Shown one piece after another: positions 24,301 through 35,261 of a DNA stretch of 64,000 nt (position 1 is its first letter; each line of letters begins with the position of its first letter). A program made the translations under genes and the position numbers. The notes beneath the pieces are model-generated. The model saw nothing but the letters and a program-made list of their open reading frames with translations, was not told the DNA's origin and searched no databases. This DNA is from Brachypodium distachyon. Taxonomy: Eukaryota > Streptophyta > Magnoliopsida > Poales > Poaceae. The DNA is taken from positions 15,668,624-15,732,623 of the forward strand of contig NC_016134.3 of the NCBI RefSeq assembly GCF_000005505.3, read 5' to 3'.

Positions 24301-25616
24301 AATTTCTCTGCCTTATGGCTGATCCATGTAATAGGCCTAGCTTCTTTGCTTTGGCACTATCCTGTCTTTCTATTATCTGTTGAGACCTCTATGTCACAAA
24401 CACTTGTGGTTTCCTTAATGAAACCGGGAGCGATGCTCCTTTTGCTCTATAAAAAAAAGAAAATTTGGCAACCACCCAAACAGATGCCAAAATTTTGGAC
24501 ATGGGCAATTGGCAGGGAAGATTTGGGCACAACCAAACACCCTCATAACATTATTATTACCGTATGACATAATTATATGTGTACAACAAACTTTTATTTT
24601 TTCATATACAATTGGACTATTGCCTTATTGGTGTGCTATGCTGAGCTCGAGCAATGTACGTCAAGCAAAAGATCGCAGCTTGGGCTAGTGTGGAAACAAA
24701 GCATAGCGGCCACAATGCCAGATCAACTAGTTGACCAAATGGTTTCTAGGGGAAAACCCCCCAATCAGTACTCATATCTAGCTCTGCACTAGTTTATAAC
24801 GTACTATAAAATACCAGACCAAGGGGCACTGGAGAAGTGTTTTTACTACTCACATTTAACTCTGCACTAGTTTCTAACATATAAAACCGGATGTAGGGCA
24901 CCAAAGAAGGATTTTTCGTGCTAGTCTAGATGAAGGTGTGCGATACACACCATCCATAACTAAATTTAAGCTAAGCAAATATAAGCTAGAGCATTCTTGA
25001 AACACTAGATTGGTAGTTCACCATGATGATTTCAGCTATTCCCATTGAAGTTCTCCCTAAAAGTTCACAAGCCAATGGAGCTTTGAACGTTGAACTTATC
25101 CAAATCTACAAAGGAAACCAAGATGCCCCGATGCCCATGGCTTCTAGAATTTTCCTAATAAAGGAAAAAACATTTTTTTTTTGTCTTCCCCACCCTCTCT
25201 TGATGAATCTGCATCTTAATCTCCCAGAAAATCACACATTAACAGTTGTATCCCAGCCATGATGTTCCAGAGTCATCGAATTCGACCCGCTGCTAATAAT
25301 CATGGATGGAGCAAGCAGCACCGCAGCCTAGCAGCAAAAGCAAATCTAGCCTAGCCTCCTAAAGCAGGATTTTGGGATCCAGAGAGGAAATTAAGGAGGG
25401 AAGGGGTGGGGGGTGAGCGCTGACCTCGAACCGTATGTTCTTGAAGACGACCTCCTCGACGTTGCTGCCGATGGTGGGCGCGGCCGTGACGGCCTCGCCG
25501 AGGTGGAGCTTGTAGAGCGTGGTGGTCTTGCCGGCGTTGTCGAGCCCCACGACGACGATCTTGTACTCCTTGGCCGGGAACATGAGGAACCACACCCGCG
25601 ACATCCAAGCACCCAT
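21332..25616 (-). CDS. ARF-like small GTPase, ARL5 type
   Basis: Two exons on the minus strand, 25616-25425 and 21694-21332, joined in phase 0 to give 184 residues. All GTPase elements are present: G1 GLDNAGKT (residues 24-31), switch I threonine in PTIGSN, G3 WDLGGQES, G4 NKQD and the G5 region CAITGEG. The G2-G3 signature IGSNVEEV...[10 protein letters not shown]...WHIQA matches ARL5 rather than ARF1, ARL1 or ARL8. The chosen ATG gives Met-Gly, the N-myristoylation requirement of the family; an in-frame ATG six codons upstream would lose that. ARL5 proteins act at the trans-Golgi in vesicle tethering and retrograde transport in animals; the plant role is inferred. The single 3.7-kb intron (donor GTCAGC, acceptor CAG) contains a LINE insertion and is otherwise without genes. 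Confidence 0.93.
22470..24545. mobile_element. Possible MITE that received the LINE
   Basis: The sequence just left of the LINE (GGTGGGTGTGTTTGGTCAAG...) and just right of it (...GGGCACAACCAAACACCCTC) are imperfect inverted counterparts. Both flanks are full of TTTGG/CCAAA and GGCAA words, as in palindromic grass MITEs. Without the LINE the element would be about 200 bp. The ends and target duplication are not clear. Confidence 0.4.
22596..24457 (+). mobile_element. 5'-truncated LINE (non-LTR retrotransposon) in the ARL5 intron
   Basis: Coding remnants in order: the reverse transcriptase palm with [13 protein letters not shown] (about 22650-22690), thumb and linker text ([40 protein letters not shown]), and a zf-RVT zinc-binding region ([19 protein letters not shown], then [14 protein letters not shown] and CEFCGS...DHLFFFQCP). 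Frames are broken by stops and shifts, so it is inactive. The 3' end is a short A8 tail. A 14-bp direct repeat AGAAAATTTGGCAA flanks it at 22582-22595 and 24458-24471, proving insertion by target-primed reverse transcription. It lies antisense to the host gene. Confidence 0.95.
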
Positions 25617-25949
25617 CCTCTGTAGCTCCCTCAAGTCCGAGCCTCGCGACGCCGGCGGTTGTTTGGTGAGGGTGGATCTCGAGCGGATCGCTGCGCGAGG
25701 CGGGCGGGGGGAGAGGTGGCTGGGGATCGGATCTAAGAGCAGCGGGTGGAGATGGAGATCGAGACGAGGAGGAGGAGGAGGAGGTCGGATCGGATTCGGG
25801 GAGGTAAAGGGAGAAGGAAGGCAGACGGAAGGTGTCGTCGTGGTGTGGGCGTCACCCGCCGTGCGTTCGTGCGAATGGATATTCGTCTTTGCTTTCGTCA
25901 GTTTTTTTTCTTTTTTTTTAGAGCAACTTTTTTTTGGGGGGCAGCTTCG

Positions 25950-26460
25950 TCGTCATGGAGTCATGGGCAAACGTGGCCATAGCCCATAGGGCCCCGCTTT
26001 TTTGGGCCAGTCCGAAGCACGAAACAAAAAGTACGGCTCAGCACGGATTTTCCGGTCCGGGCCAGACACGACGCACATGGTGATGGTGGGGCTGGCCCGG
26101 GCACAGCACGAAAAGTCATAGGCTAGGCCTTCAAGAGCACGACCCGGTCCCAAAAACACACACAAAAAAGTGAAATCAAAACGGGCCAAACCAGTGGCCT
26201 GTACCCTTTCCCCGGCCCAATTATTTTCTAGTTTAAAAAACAGTCCAAAAGGCCTAAACAGTGGGCTGCACCCTTACCCGGTCCAGCTTTTTTTTTTATC
26301 AAAACAGCCCGAACAGGCCTTATCAGGACGCCGAGCCTTCGATCCCTGTTCCGGGCACGAAACCTAGGCAGGCGGGGCTTTTTCCTAGATCAGACATGTG
26401 GGCCCAACTAGCCCGGCACGAAATGGTTTTGGGATGAATCGGGACGCCAGCCATTACTCA
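25950..26460. other. Repeat-like GC-rich stretch, unclassified
   Basis: Rich in GGGCC, CGGGCACG and GGCCCAA words over about 500 bp upstream of the ARL5 gene, in the style of subterminal regions of grass hAT or MULE elements. No termini or frame identified. Confidence 0.3.
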
Positions 26461-26605
26461 TGGGCATGCTATGTGTAGGAATTTTTTTTTCAAAATTCTT
26501 ATTTTTCTTAAATTTGTACTTACTGAGAAATCATTTTAAAATTCTGATAATTTTTTGAAGACATGGGATGAAACAAATGATAACAATGGAGACGAAACAC
26601 ACTAT

Positions 26606-27704
26606 GGCCCCTTCTTTTCAGCTTATGGGCAGGTTTTGGGTCCCAGGAAGCCGCCAGCTGAAAAGAAGGCAAAGCTTCTCAAAGGCTTAAATTTTCAGCT
26701 GCTGCTTCTTTTAGTGCAAATGGAGAAACTGGTTCGGACCAGCTTCCCAAGCTTCTCCACGCACGTGTTATGAATTTGCCATCACAGCGAACCCATTTTA
26801 CGGCTAAAATGCCACCGCGCCCATCCCTCGAAAAAAAAACTCCCGAGTCCCGACCTGCGCCCTGAGTCCCTCCCCAGTCTCCTTCGCTCGATTGCGCTAG
26901 GGTTGGGGCGCTCCCAGCGAGCCGAAGCCCTCTGCCTCCATCTCCTCTCCGGTGCCGCTCCCTCCCTCCATCTCCTCTCCAGCCGCCGCTGCTGCTCCCA
27001 TCCCATCCTCTCCAGCCGTCGTCGCCGCTCCCATCCCATCCTCTCCAGTTGCCGCCGCCGCCGGCGCCCCTGCTCTGGCCGCCGCTGCCCTCCCCTACCC
27101 CCTGCCATTCTCCTCTGCCCCTCCGCTTGAGCTCCCGCCGCTCTTGGTCTGCCGCTGCGCCAATGAAGGGAGGAGGCACCTCTCCCGCGAACCAGGTCGC
27201 CCCGCCGTCGATGGAGCTCACCCCGCCGGCCCTCCTCGCACTGGACAGCGGCACCTTGCCCCGCGTCGCCGCCTCCCCTCCCCATCTCGCATCCTGCCGC
27301 CACGAGCTAGTGGCCCCTTTGAAGATTCAAGCTCAGTCTACTGTTGTTGATCGTTGTTGGTTAATGGAATTTTTGTTTGCTGTGTCATGTTCTGAATTTT
27401 TGATGCTCTTTGACATTTTGTCAAAATTTCTGATGCTCTTTGACATTCTAGTCAAGTTTGTAACAGATTGTTCTGAATTTCTGTTGTGCCGTGTTCTGAA
27501 TTTTTGCTTGTTGTTGGTGCGACACAAAAGAAGTCTAAGGGCATTGTGGATTTTTCCTACTCAAAATCAAATAAGAAGCTGAAATCCTACAAACTGAAAA
27601 GAAGGCAACAAAGCAGTTTCTGGAGCTTCCCCAGGCAGCAGCTTTGCTGAGAAATTCAGCTCCAGCCGGCTTCTAAGGAAGCTCCAGCCCAAAAGAAGGG
27701 GGCC
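26606..27704. mobile_element. 1.1-kb DNA element, GGCCCC-terminal family, copy 1
   Basis: Termini are GGCCCCTTCTTTTCAGCTT at the left and the inverted AGAAGGGGGCC at the right, with TAT on both sides, as a 3-bp target duplication would leave (PIF/Harbinger-like inference). Copy 2 is at 62031-63123 in the opposite orientation. Both share inner blocks such as CTGGTTCGGACCAG/CTGGTCTCGACCA and TTTACGGC..AAAATGCCACC, and both have a GC-rich repetitive core. The frames in the core (26680-27350 on both strands) are Ser/Pro/Gly-rich composition artefacts. Confidence 0.7.
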
Positions 27705-27740
27705 TATACTTGACATGTTAGAGTAATGTAATTTATTTAT

Positions 27741-27900
27741 CCGAAACAACGCACAAATGTTTAGTTACTAACAATATAAAACCCTACAAGATTAGTTTGT
27801 GTTTGCTATAAATTGTTACTACGAATACCTGAAACAAAGCACGAATATTTAGTTAGTAACAATATAGAACCCTACCAGATTACTTTGTGTCTGCTATAAA
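27741..27900. repeat. Diverged ~88-bp tandem duplication
   Basis: CCGAAACAACGCACAAAT...TTGCTATAAA (27741-27810) recurs as CCTGAAACAAAGCACGAAT...CTGCTATAAA (27829-27900) with scattered substitutions. Confidence 0.75.
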
Positions 27901-28111
27901 AATTTACAGTGTAGCTCAATTTCACTATAAAAATATTCAACGTGCACACAAAAAATAAAAAAATTCAATCAAGCATATTATTGTAACCAATCTGATAAAA
28001 TTTCAGCTAAAATTCCTCTCGAGATCAACTGCAAACTATAGGTGGTCAAGGGAGAAACTGAAAGCTACTTTTTGAGTTGGGTTTTGGAAAAAGCCACTGA
28101 GGAAAGTTGAT

Positions 28112-28545
28112 GAAAAATGTGGATGCTCCTTTTGATACCAACTCAGGAAGAGGAGATATAAGGGTGGTGGTAAGAGATGTGAGTGGCTCTTGTATTGCGG
28201 CATCGCGGAAATTTCTCCCGTATGTTGTTGATGCACCTATGGCACATGCCTACACATTTTTAGATAAAGTTTTGTTATAGCCGAGAACATTGGATGTAAT
28301 AACGTTGTCATCCAAACGTCTGCATTTTACCGGTCAAAACTATGGGACAAGATGGTTTCTCTGCAAGGACGACGACATCTATACTTTGGAGTGTATTTTT
28401 TTTAGTATTGTAACGGGGAAGCTAATAGCATGGCTCATGAATTAGCTAGGAGTGCTTCCATTGCACAAACTTCCAATGTGTGGCGTGATGGTTTGTATGT
28501 TGAGCTTGTTGGTGAACGATATAACTGTTATCTCTAATCAATAAA
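28112..28545 (+). pseudogene. Dead RNase H-like (RVT_3) domain
   Basis: Pieces of the plant RNase H-like domain occur in order: VDAPFDTNSGRGDIRVVVRD (28112-28171), then ASRKFLPYVVDAPMAHAY, then AENIGCNNVVIQTS after a small gap, then GEANSMAHELARSA (about 28420-28461). A frame change and a stop separate the blocks. Domains of this kind occur in LINEs and as free-standing host genes; with no neighbouring RT sequence I cannot tell which this was. Confidence 0.7.
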
Positions 28546-28680
28546 GTTCACAATGCGTGACGTGATGTTTTGCTAGGAGTCTCCAAGGCTCCTATTGAAG
28601 CTTGTGTCATACTTTGATCAATAATACGATCCACAATATATCTTTTATCCTAAAAAAAATATCTTTTATGTCGTAATAAT

Positions 28681-28808
28681 CAAATACGTATTAGCAATGT
28701 ATTTGATCCAGATTTGACATAAAATTACCCATAACGGAAGGAATCAAATACATATTAGCAATGTATTTGATCCAAGTTTGACATAAAATTACCCATAACG
28801 GAAGGAAT
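28681..28808. repeat. 64-bp tandem duplication
   Basis: Two units, 28681-28744 and 28745-28808, starting CAAATACGTATTAGCAATG and ending ACGGAAGGAAT, differing at only a few bases. They lie about 390 bp upstream of the LESV start. Confidence 0.95.
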
Positions 28809-28860
28809 TACATGACCAGAAAACAGAGACCGAACTGTTCCCCAAGAATCGCTGTCCTCG

Positions 28861-28897
28861 GAATGGATCCAGCAGCAGTGGGATCCTGGATCCATTC
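28861..28897. promoter_or_regulatory. Perfect 12-bp inverted repeat upstream of LESV
   Basis: GAATGGATCCAG (28861-28872) and CTGGATCCATTC (28886-28897) are exact reverse complements around a 13-base loop, about 300 bp before the LESV ATG. A regulatory role is only a possibility. Confidence 0.4.
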
Positions 28898-29193
28898 AAT
28901 GCCCAGGAGAAGAGGTCGGCCAGGCCTCTCTCTTCTCCCGGCCCGTCGACTGGAACCAACGGCGGAGACCAACGCCACGTGGACGGACGTCGAGGCGCGC
29001 GCAGCAACCGACAGACGAACCTCCTCCGCTAAAAAATTCCTTCTCTTCCTTCCGCTTCCACGTGAGCAGCAGAAGCCACCCAGGGCCCACCTTCCGGCTT
29101 CTTCTTCTCCTCCACGCTCTCTCTCACTCACACACTTCCCGAGTCCTCTGATCCCTCCACTCGGAGTCCAAGGCCAGGGCGCGCGGGAGGACA

Positions 29194-32100
29194 ATGGCGA
29201 CCAACTCCGCCGCGGCCCCCATCACCCCCGCCGCCGCCGCGCCCCACCTCCACCCCTCGCACCTCCTCCTCCTCCATGGCCGCCGGGGCGCGGGGCGGCG
29301 CGGCGCGGCGCGCGTCGTGCGTGCGGCGGTGTCCGGGGATGGGGCCGGGAGAGGCGGCGCCCGGACCGGGGCCGGGAGCCCGTCGTACCTGGACATGTGG
29401 AAGAAGGCGGTGGACCGGGAGCGGCGGTCCGCGGAGCTCGCGTACCGGCTCCAGTCGTCGCCGCCCCCGCCGGCGGACCCCGAAGCGGAGGCATCCGCGC
29501 CGGCGCCGGACGTGGCGCGGAGGACGGCGCGGTTCGAGGAGATGCTGCGGGTGCCCCGCGAGGAGCGCGACCGCGTGCAGCGCACCCAGGTCATCGACCG
29601 CGCCGCCGCGGCCCTCGCGGCCGCGCGCGCCGTGCTCAAGGACCCTCCGCAGCAGAACCCGCCGCCGCCGCCGCCGCCGCCGATGCAGGAGCAAAAGCCC
29701 GGGACGGACGTGGAATTGGAAGGGTCGGGCGACGGGTTAGGTTCGTGGAAGGCTCCGGGAGGGTCGGATTGGAGCTCGAGCTCACTGGCGGAGGTCGAGC
29801 CACCGCCGGCGCCGTCGCAGTCGGCCAAAGGTATGTCCCTACTAGGTGCTCGGGAGTTTGCGTAAAGATTATTGCTGATAGACTGATAGTTCTCGTGAAC
29901 TTAGCACCACCAGTTTCGTGTTTCGCGTAAAAGGTGTCACCTTTTTAAGTCTGACACGGAGATGAAAAGAACATAAAGTTCATGAGTATATAATGCTAAA
30001 AAGAATGTACAGTACATAAGTGTCAACAGACATTGGCCTAAACAAATAACCCAGCCATAAACGGATAAACCCTTCAAACTTTCGAGAGGAATTAGGCATT
30101 GCAGTTGAACAAGGGAAAGTGAAGGATTTTCTCTCGAGTGTATCATTCCGTGAATTGCTGAACTTCCACTGAACTGTAACGAGCATGCAAATGTTAATAC
30201 TCCAAAATAGTGCTTCTGCTTGTTGTATAATACTCCGAAATAGTGCAAATGATAATCTAGTCAGTCACAGTAATGCTCTGTTGATATTGTGATCATAGGT
30301 TATGTGCACTTCCGTGGCATTATTAGTTTCAAGTTGTAATAATACTGTTGTACTTGTGGTATATCAAGCATATCTTTAGTATTATATGGGTCACTTTTTA
30401 ACTGCAAAAAGTTTTACTTATCACAGCATCGTCGGTATCCATGTAACATTCCAAAACAGTGCTTGATAGTCCCAGTATGAGATATTACAGTAATAAAAGT
30501 CAGCCATAACATTTTGAAGAATGATGTGGATAATTTAGTCAGTCAATAGTAAATTAGTAATGCTCTGTTGATATTGTGATAATAGGTTATGTTCACTTTC
30601 GTGGAATTATTAGTTTCAAGTTGTTTTAATATTGTTGTACTTGTTGTACATCAAGCATATCTTTAGTATTGCTGGGTGACTGCAAAAAGTTTTACTTATC
30701 GCAGCATCGCCTGTATCCATGTAATGTTATACTTCTTCTCTGATACCAATAATCTTATTTTTACTCAGTGCCAAACACTGGGGATTCATCTCCTTCCAAG
30801 CAGTCAAGTTCCAAGCTTGGTACTCCTGGTCCAGATTTCTGGTCATGGTTACCACCAGTGGAAAATAGCAGTGAACCGAGAGAAAGCAATACTGGTTTAA
30901 AACCATCAAAGAAAGCCGAGTCCTTCTCCAGTCAACCTGATTTGTTGGAAAAGGAACGGTCAGCAGACTTTTTGTCACTTCCATTCGTGACCTCTTTCTT
31001 CGAGAAGAAGGAAGATCGATCTCTTCCTCCCTTCCAGTCATTTGCGGAGCCTGAAAATGTGGATTCTGAGGTCAAGCCAGCTGCTGATGCAGAGGAGGTA
31101 TTCGAAACACAGTTTTCAAAAAATGCAGCTGAGGCGGCTAGAGCTCTTAGTACAAGTGATGAGAAGTCATCACATGGGATAGATCCAGATGGTTCGAAGT
31201 GGTGGAAGGAGACTGGTGTAGAACAAAGGCCCGATGGTGTTATTTGCAAATGGACTGTTATTAGGGGAGTTAGTGCTGATGGAGCTGTTGAATTTGAAGA
31301 CAAGTATTGGGAGGCTTCAGACCGCTTTGAACATAAAGAATTAGGTTCTGAGAAGTCCGGGCGTGATGCCAGGGGCAATGTTTGGCGGGAATACTGGAAG
31401 GAGTCGATGTGGGAGGTAAATTTTTCTCTGTTTAGATATCATTATCTGCTCACTTTGTAGTGTTTGCAAAACCTACAGTTTATATTCAAGTAGTGCATGC
31501 AGTATTTCAAATGGTGCCTGCTCAAGTTACAGCACATGATTCACTGTGACCTAGTGGGAGGCAAACAAGCTGCATCTAGGCGATTACATGGCATACATGT
31601 ATAGACATGTGACTCTACAACTGTCATGCTTCATACTTACAAAATGTGCACATCGTCCTTTCTCAATGCTTAGGCAGAGCTGTATGGTAATATTTGCTAA
31701 TTCAGTGCCTCACCATAATTTAATCATACGTTTCATTTTAAACTGTTGCAGGATTCCACATCTGGGCTTATGCACATGGAGAAGACGGCAGATAAGTGGG
31801 GAAAGAATGGCAAAGGAGAGCAGTGGCAAGAGCAGTGGTGGGAGCAGTATGATTCAAGCGGCAAAGCTGAAAAATGGGCTGATAAATGGTGCAGCCTGGA
31901 TCCTAATACACCGTTGGATGTTGGTCATGCTCATGTTTGGCATGAAAGGTATAAGAGTGTCAGTAGCTTTCTTCGGCATGCTATCTGTCCAATTAAATAA
32001 TTCTCCTTGCAAAATAAAATAAAAACGAATAGTTCAGCAACAATAGAATTCTGCTCGCATGCCTGTTATTCTACGACAGTTATGAAGTGCTGTTACTTCC

Positions 32101-32574
32101 ACAGTTAAATATTTTATGGACAAATAGTTTCAAGTTTGTATTACTGAAACCTACTGGTTCATCCTCTTCAGGTGGGGTGAGACATATGATGGCAGCGGAG
32201 GCAGTGTGAAATACACTGACAAATGGGCTGAGCGTTCAGAGGGCGATGGATGGTCGAAGTGGGGTGACAAGTGGGACGAACACTTTGACCCGAATGGCCA
32301 CGGTGTGAAACAGGGAGAAACCTGGTGGGAAGGCAAATACGGGGACCGGTGGAACCGCACCTGGGGCGAGGGGCACAACGGCTCTGGCTGGGTGCACAAG
32401 TACGGTAGGAGCAGCAGCGGCGAGCACTGGGACACACACGAGCCACAGGAGACATGGTATGAGAGATACCCGCACTTTGGCTTTGACCACTGCTTCGAGA
32501 ACTCGGTCCAGCTCCGCTCTGTGCCTAAGCAGCCTCCAAAGAATCTGAAGCCCGGAAAAAGAGTAGATGCTTAG
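29194..32574 (+). CDS. LESV: LESV (LIKE EARLY STARVATION), plastid starch-binding tryptophan-rich protein
   Basis: Four exons, 29194-29830, 30769-31415, 31752-31948 and 32172-32574, all GT-AG, joining without frame change into 1884 nt and 627 residues. The N-terminus is Ala/Arg-rich with an RRGAARVVRAAVS step, a plausible chloroplast transit peptide. PSYLDMWKKAVDRER (about residue 64) opens the LESV-specific region. A Pro-rich linker and acidic Ser-rich region follow, then LGTPGPDFWSWLPP near the start of exon 2. The C-terminal ~270 residues carry the Trp/Gly/acidic repeats of the ESV1/LESV family (KWWKETGVEQRPDG, WEASDRFEHKELGSEKSG, DKWGKNGKGEQWQEQWWEQY, DKWDEHFDPNGHGVKQGETW, HWDTHEPQETWYERYPHFGF). 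LESV binds amylopectin helices and assists phase transition of starch polymers during granule formation; ESV1 is the shorter paralogue without the long N-terminal region. Structure intact. Confidence 0.92.
30251..30726. repeat. Tandem duplication inside LESV intron 1
   Basis: GATAATCTAGTCAGTCACAG...TATCCATGTAAC (30251-30446) is repeated as GATAATTTAGTCAGTCAATAG...TATCCATGTAATG (30529-30726) with moderate divergence, enlarging the intron. The second copy runs almost to the branch/acceptor region of exon 2 (acceptor at 30768). Confidence 0.85.
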
Positions 32575-33477
32575 GAACATTTCTGCTACCGTCATAATCA
32601 TCCCTGCAATGGAGTTAGTAGCTGGCTAATCATCCATGCCCATCTTCATTTTTCTTTATTTTGCTTTAGAGCGCGCCTTGCTTGTACCGGTAGTCCGGTA
32701 CCATGACTCGCTTTGTGTCCTGTCCTGAACTGTGATAAGGTCAAAGTGAAAATGATAAGAGTTCTGAGCTATGGCATCAAGTATATATGCTCCAAGGCAA
32801 TAGAAAGGTTACTGGTCCAAGTATTTCGAATTGCTTCTGTGGTCTGTGTTTGTCCCCTTCAGGGATGCAGGATGCCTAGATGGAAGTTCTGGAGGTAAAA
32901 CTGAAGCCAGGATGGCTCTAGCTTTTATGCTAGTTAGCTTGATAATATAGAAGTAGTGATGTATATGTATGTTACTTCTACTTTTATGGCTTCAACTTAA
33001 CAGTCAGGATTCAAGTGATGTTTACTGTGCATGCATGGAAGAATGGATTGCTTCGTCTGGAAATATGAATGGCACTTATGAATTACAGTTGTGAAATTGC
33101 TTCCGAACCGAGGTCGGGACACTCAAGTGCCGTGATCTGTGTGTTGACATCACAGCCGCAGTTTCATCTGTCATATATCACATTATCAGTTGTAGTGCTT
33201 TTGTCAAAATGAATGCGGCAATTATAAAAAAATTCGAGAAATTTGTGTACAGATAAGGATGGATAAGTTACAAACCAAACTTCTGTATACATATAGAGAG
33301 CAATAAGTTACACAGAGTGAAATTTTACAGCCAGGGTGCACTTTCTTAGAATACTCTGCTTCATGGTTTTACCAGCCAGCCTCGTAGCTGCTCAAGTTTG
33401 TGAAAGGACTGCATGAGTTGCAACTGAAACTAAAAGTTAAGGAAAGAGGCTCCTCTACCAAACACATGCAGTTCAAG

Positions 33478-33735
33478 CTATGGAATCAATAGAGAAGCTG
33501 TGGAGATTGGATCATTGGAGAAGTACCAAACAGTGATACTGACTGGGAATACCTCCCGCAACACTGCAGACCATTTGAATCGTATGATCCCCTTCTCATT
33601 CAGCTTAACGAAGATGTAATCCATATTAGTGGTTCCTTGTCCACACACATTTGCGCTACTCCAATGCATCTTTTCATCTGTAGGCAGTCTATTTGTAGTA
33701 GTGATCCATGCCACTGCAAGATTCAGAGACAAAGT
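33478..33735 (-). other. Possible isolated exon, unknown product
   Basis: A minus-strand open stretch of about 78 residues (WITTTNRLPTDEKMHWSSAN ... FKWSAVLREVFPVSITVWYF ...) with normal protein composition. It is preceded by a good acceptor (CTTGCAG) and ends at a stop at 33478. I do not recognise it and find no partner exon; it may be a gene remnant. The rest of 32575-34079 shows only the LESV 3' flank. Confidence 0.3.
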
Positions 33736-34079
33736 AAGAAACAGAGAATGATGCCTACTCCATGACAATATATTGCCATTCTGACAGTTCAAGGAAGCAT
33801 GACATCTAAGAAGGCTTATGTTTTGCAGTACTCCACAACAAAATCTAGCATAGTTTTAATGGAATTAACGCAGGGGTGTGTAAGTATATTCTCCTTACGT
33901 CTTGAATTTGGGGCAAATCATTGTGTCCCATTTTTGCGATGGAAATATGGAGTGCAGGGTTCATTAGATAGGTTTAGAGGAATAATGCGCCACGAGGAGT
34001 TCTGAAATGACAGGTGGTGGCTCAAGCTACAAAACCGGCTCTACACCTCCCTTAGCAAACTAAGCTAGGGTATGAGCTA

Positions 34080-34155
34080 TCCCTCCGATCCTAAAGTCTT
34101 GTTGTTAGTTCAAATTTGTACTAAAACAACGACAACAATGTAGTATCAGAGGGAG
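34080..34155. mobile_element. Small Stowaway-like MITE (76 bp)
   Basis: TCCCTCCGATCCTAAAG at the left against ATCAGAGGGAG at the right, TA before the left end. Confidence 0.6.
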
Positions 34156-34869
34156 AGAGAGAAAAAACTAGAAATTCGCCTCCTGCCAATCAACTAGGGA
34201 AAAGAATATTTGTCATCAATCAATTATGAATAAATAACTATGGTTAAGATTATCATTTTTTTTGGGAAAAAAAGCATCTCCCAACCTCTGAATTGATTGA
34301 TGCACACAACCATGGTTAAATTATCTTGTTCTATATTTTTCAAAATACATGTTCTAGTTGTTTAGTATGAATTAAGAACCAAGACAAGAGAAGCGACGAC
34401 TGATGCATCCGGATTCCGGACGTCTTCCCATTGCAATGATTGCATGGTGTGCACTAACAAGGTAACACTTTCTACTATGGATGTAAAACTACCAATGAGC
34501 ATTAACAAGGTGTATGGCTTAAATGGATCCGTTTTAGGAAGGTGGCCACAAGTTATATATGTGTAAAAATAAGGAAAGGGAGTAGAAATTTCAAATTTGA
34601 TATCCAAGTAAAATCTCTATTTCAGTCTGGGAATTGCAAATTCACTCACCAATTCAATTAATTATAAAATGAGAGGCTGGAGAATACTGCATGCATCTAA
34701 GGCAATTCGGTAGGTTGAATTTGAGTCCTGTATCAAGTACTATTATAACAACGCACAAATATACATAACTAAAGTCAGTGTACCCTTTTTTTGAGGGATC
34801 TAAAGTCAGTGTAGCTTATCTTGAAGTTGCGGTGCACGGGCTCAGGACTAGTATGATGAATTATATCTA

Positions 34870-35227
34870 CTCTCTCCGATTCTAAATTATTGTCGTTGTT
34901 TTAGTAATTTGATTCTGCCAATGCAACGGAGTTGGGTCCTCATATCGATCTGATCCGAATGAATGAATATTTCTTCATAGGTCAACCCTTGCCTATTAGA
35001 CAAGAGGATAGCAAGTTCGATATTCTGTCTGGGCAGGACATGGATTTCTATTACTATCAAATTCACAAATGAAAATGAAGATGAAGTAGTTAATGGGAGG
35101 GCTACCATTTCTTGTATGTGTTTCTAAGAGAAGTAATTTGCTCTCATGTTTCAAGGTCTCAAAGAAGAGGCATGGAAACAAATAGAAACTCTTAATGGAA
35201 TTGAAAAGAATTTAGGATCAAAGGGAG
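34870..35227. mobile_element. Mariner/Stowaway-like element (358 bp)
   Basis: Left CTCTCTCCGATTCTAAATTA and right GAATTTAGGATCAAAGGGAG are inverted counterparts. TA duplications sit at 34868-34869 and 35228-35229. Confidence 0.75.
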
Positions 35228-35261
35228 TAGAAGATTTCTTTTCTACCGTACCCAATGCTCC

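Noticed and set aside
26679..27582. Overlapping long frames on both strands
   Set aside because: Composition artefacts in the GC-rich core of a transposon.
28812..29930. 372-codon + frame
   Set aside because: Runs through the LESV leader and exon 1 in another frame; open only because of high GC. LESV exon 1 is in the frame starting at 29194.
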